Source: Gammaproteobacteria bacterium
GTDB lineage: Bacteria; Pseudomonadota; Gammaproteobacteria; DSM-16500
DNA: 7,190 nucleotides
Assembly (NCBI GenBank): GCA_009885665.1
Contig: VFKI01000070.1
Coordinates: forward strand, 1 to 7,190
Direction: 5' to 3'
Positions 5,919-7,190 of this stretch are shown here, one piece after another. Position 1 is the stretch's first letter; each line of letters begins with the position of its first letter. Position numbers and translations under genes: made by a program. The notes beneath the pieces are model-generated. The model saw only the letters and a program-made list of their open reading frames with translations. It was not told where the DNA came from and ran no database searches.

Positions 5919-5936
5919 TATACGTTCGTGCGTATA
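5919..5936. repeat. Inverted repeat TATACG/CGTATA in the helicase leader
   Basis: TATACG and CGTATA, six pairs, flank a TTCGTG loop. The repeat lies 40 bases before the helicase start codon. As RNA it would be a small hairpin; as DNA its symmetry could serve as an operator. The repeat also overlaps the alternative -10 box TATACT. Confidence 0.4.
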
Positions 5937-5976
5937 CTTCCGGCACAGTTTCGTGTTTTATTTTTGAGGAAGAAAT

Positions 5977-7190
5977 ATGTCTACTGCAAGATCTACCATT
6001 CATTTCAGCGATCTAAATCTTAACGCCGATATTTTAGCCGGTCTCGATCGTTGCGGCTACAAAATCCCCACCCCTATACAAACCGCCAGCATCCCGGTCA
6101 TTCTTGCCGGCAAAGATATTGCCGCCTCCGCCCAAACCGGCACAGGCAAAACCGCTTCTTTCGTTTTACCCATCCTTAATCGTCTTGCGCTCAAGAAAAC
6201 GGGCCGCGGCCCTAATGTGCTGATCTTGTCACCCACACGCGAACTCGCTAACCAAATCACCGCAGCGATTGAAAAATATGGTCGCCATATGAATCTCGCA
6301 GTTGCCAGTATTACCGGCGGCGTACCATATCCTAAACAAATTCAACAATTATCGCGTCGCGTCGATATCGTGGTCGCAACGCCGGGACGCTTGATGGATC
6401 ATATGGAACGCAAGCGCCTCGATCTTTCCAATGTCGACGTATTAATTCTTGATGAAGCCGATCGCATGTTGGATATGGGCTTTATTGATGATGCACGCCA
6501 TATCGCTAAAGCGACACCTGCTACGCGCCAAACATTATTATTTAGCGCCACGCTTGATAAATCTTTGATGCGTCGTGTTGAAGACTTATTGCAAAAAGAT
6601 TATGTCCGCGTGGATTTATCTGAAGCCATCATGGCACCGGCACGCATTAGCCAAGAACTCTACCTCACTGACAATGCCGGCCACAAAATGCGTTTACTCA
6701 TGCATTTCTTGCAAAATCAAAGCATCGCGCGCGCCATTATTTTTTCGGCTACCAAGCGTCAAGCCGATGAATTGGCTGATGAATTATGCAGTCAAGGTCT
6801 GGCGGCAAGTTCTTTGCATGGCGATATGAAGCAAAACATGCGCACCCGTACCGTCGAACAATTACGTCGTGGTCGCATTCAATTATTGGTTGCAACGGAC
6901 GTAGCAGCGCGCGGCATTGATATCAGCGATATCAGTCATGTATTTAATTATGATTTACCGCGTGTGCCCGAAGATTATATTCACCGCATTGGCCGTACCG
7001 GTCGTGCCGGCCGCGAAGGAACGGCAATTTCATTCGCCAGCCGCCGCGATACAGCACAAATTCGCAATATCGAACGCGTAATGAAACAACCCATCGCGCG
7101 CAAGAGCATTGAAGGCCTGGAACCCAGTTCGCGCCCCGAGTCCGGCAACGCGCCACAACGTAAACGCTTTGGTGGCGGTGGCGGTGGCGG
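5977..7190 (+). CDS. rhlE: DEAD-box ATP-dependent RNA helicase, RhlE-like (3' end cut off)
   Basis: 404 complete codons are visible, running off the right edge without a stop. GAGGA lies just upstream of the ATG. All helicase core motifs are present: Q motif near 10-35 (FSDL...GY..PTPIQ), motif I AQTGTGKT at 52-59, PTREL 86-90, TPGR 135-138, DEAD 159-162, SAT 190-192, ATDVAARGID 306-315 and HRIGRTGR 336-343. These give two RecA-like domains that unwind short RNA duplexes with ATP. After residue about 380 the protein becomes a basic, Gly-rich tail (RKRFGGGGGG), like the RNA-binding tails of RhlE and related helicases. ASAQTGTGKTA and DEADRMLDMGFI favour RhlE over SrmB or DeaD, but paralogues are hard to separate without a tree. 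Likely roles are ribosome assembly or mRNA turnover. Its leader is long and structured. Confidence 0.93.
   Translation, partial: MSTARSTIHFSDLNLNADILAGLDRCGYKIPTPIQTASIPVILAGKDIAASAQTGTGKTASFVLPILNRLALKKTGRGPNVLILSPTRELANQITAAIEKYGRHMNLAVASITGGVPYPKQIQQLSRRVDIVVATPGRLMDHMERKRLDLSNVDVLILDEADRMLDMGFIDDARHIAKATPATRQTLLFSATLDKSLMRRVEDLLQKDYVRVDLSEAIMAPARISQELYLTDNAGHKMRLLMHFLQNQSIARAIIFSATKRQADELADELCSQGLAASSLHGDMKQNMRTRTVEQLRRGRIQLLVATDVAARGIDISDISHVFNYDLPRVPEDYIHRIGRTGRAGREGTAISFASRRDTAQIRNIERVMKQPIARKSIEGLEPSSRPESGNAPQRKRFGGGGGG
7171..7190 (+). repeat. GGTGGC tandem repeat encoding a poly-glycine tail
   Basis: Three copies of the hexamer GGTGGC and part of a fourth reach the window edge, in frame as glycine codons GGT/GGC. 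Such repeats can change length by slippage in whole-codon steps, altering the helicase tail without a frameshift. Its full extent lies outside the window. Confidence 0.7.

Larger units (their letters stand above)
5703..5976 (+). promoter_or_regulatory. Structured intergenic region/leader before the DEAD-box gene
   Basis: This 274-base gap is the longest without a gene. It holds a weak terminator after xthA, a hairpin GTGTGC/GCACAC (5774-5779 with 5790-5795, 10-base loop), a perfect seven-pair hairpin at 5840-5856, a candidate promoter at 5873-5902 and an inverted repeat at 5919-5936. TGCCG (5905-5909) can also pair with CGGCA (5941-5945), enclosing that repeat in a longer leader stem. No ORF with a credible ribosome site is visible. 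Long structured leaders are common on RNA-helicase and cold-response genes, so regulation at RNA level is possible but not shown. Confidence 0.4.

Overview
The window looks like ordinary chromosome from a gammaproteobacterium of intermediate G+C. The main evidence is a dapA gene followed at once by a BamC-type lipoprotein gene, a class I-beta glutamine synthetase that resembles the E. coli enzyme along its whole length, a ZapB-like coiled-coil gene, and an RhlE-type DEAD-box helicase. Affiliation with Legionellales or a related lineage is only a guess; nothing here fixes genus or family. I see no phage, insertion sequence, CRISPR or defence genes.

Layout. Bases 1-80 hold the tail of an unidentified plus-strand gene. 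It meets, tail to tail, a small minus-strand lipoprotein gene (82-309). From 450 a compact plus-strand operon begins: a ZapB-like coiled-coil protein, dapA, and a 79-residue lipoprotein whose start overlaps the end of dapA. Next comes tRNA-Ser(CGA) with a strong -10 box (1949-2038), and 31 bases later an MTA/SAH-deaminase-type amidohydrolase (2070-3407). After a short promoter region come glnA (3535-4941) and xthA (4938-5702), which overlap by four bases. A 274-base gap with several hairpins (5703-5976) precedes the DEAD-box helicase gene, which runs off the right edge within a glycine-rich tail.

How the genes work together. The window is mostly housekeeping: lysine and peptidoglycan precursor synthesis (DapA), probable outer-membrane assembly (BamC-like), purine thioether salvage, nitrogen assimilation (GlnA), DNA repair (ExoIII) and RNA remodelling (helicase). 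The most notable point is the short lipoprotein after dapA. It matches the disordered N-terminal segment of BamC, the part that in E. coli wraps around BamD, and has no folded domains. A tRNA gene starts 89 bases after its stop, so a frameshift cannot explain the missing part. Secondary points are altered residues at the allosteric lysine site of DapA, a divergent adenylylation-site context in GlnA, a CPPGQAKKG-type C-terminus on the minus-strand lipoprotein, a tRNA without encoded CCA, and the structured leader before the helicase. I found no convincing wholly new system.
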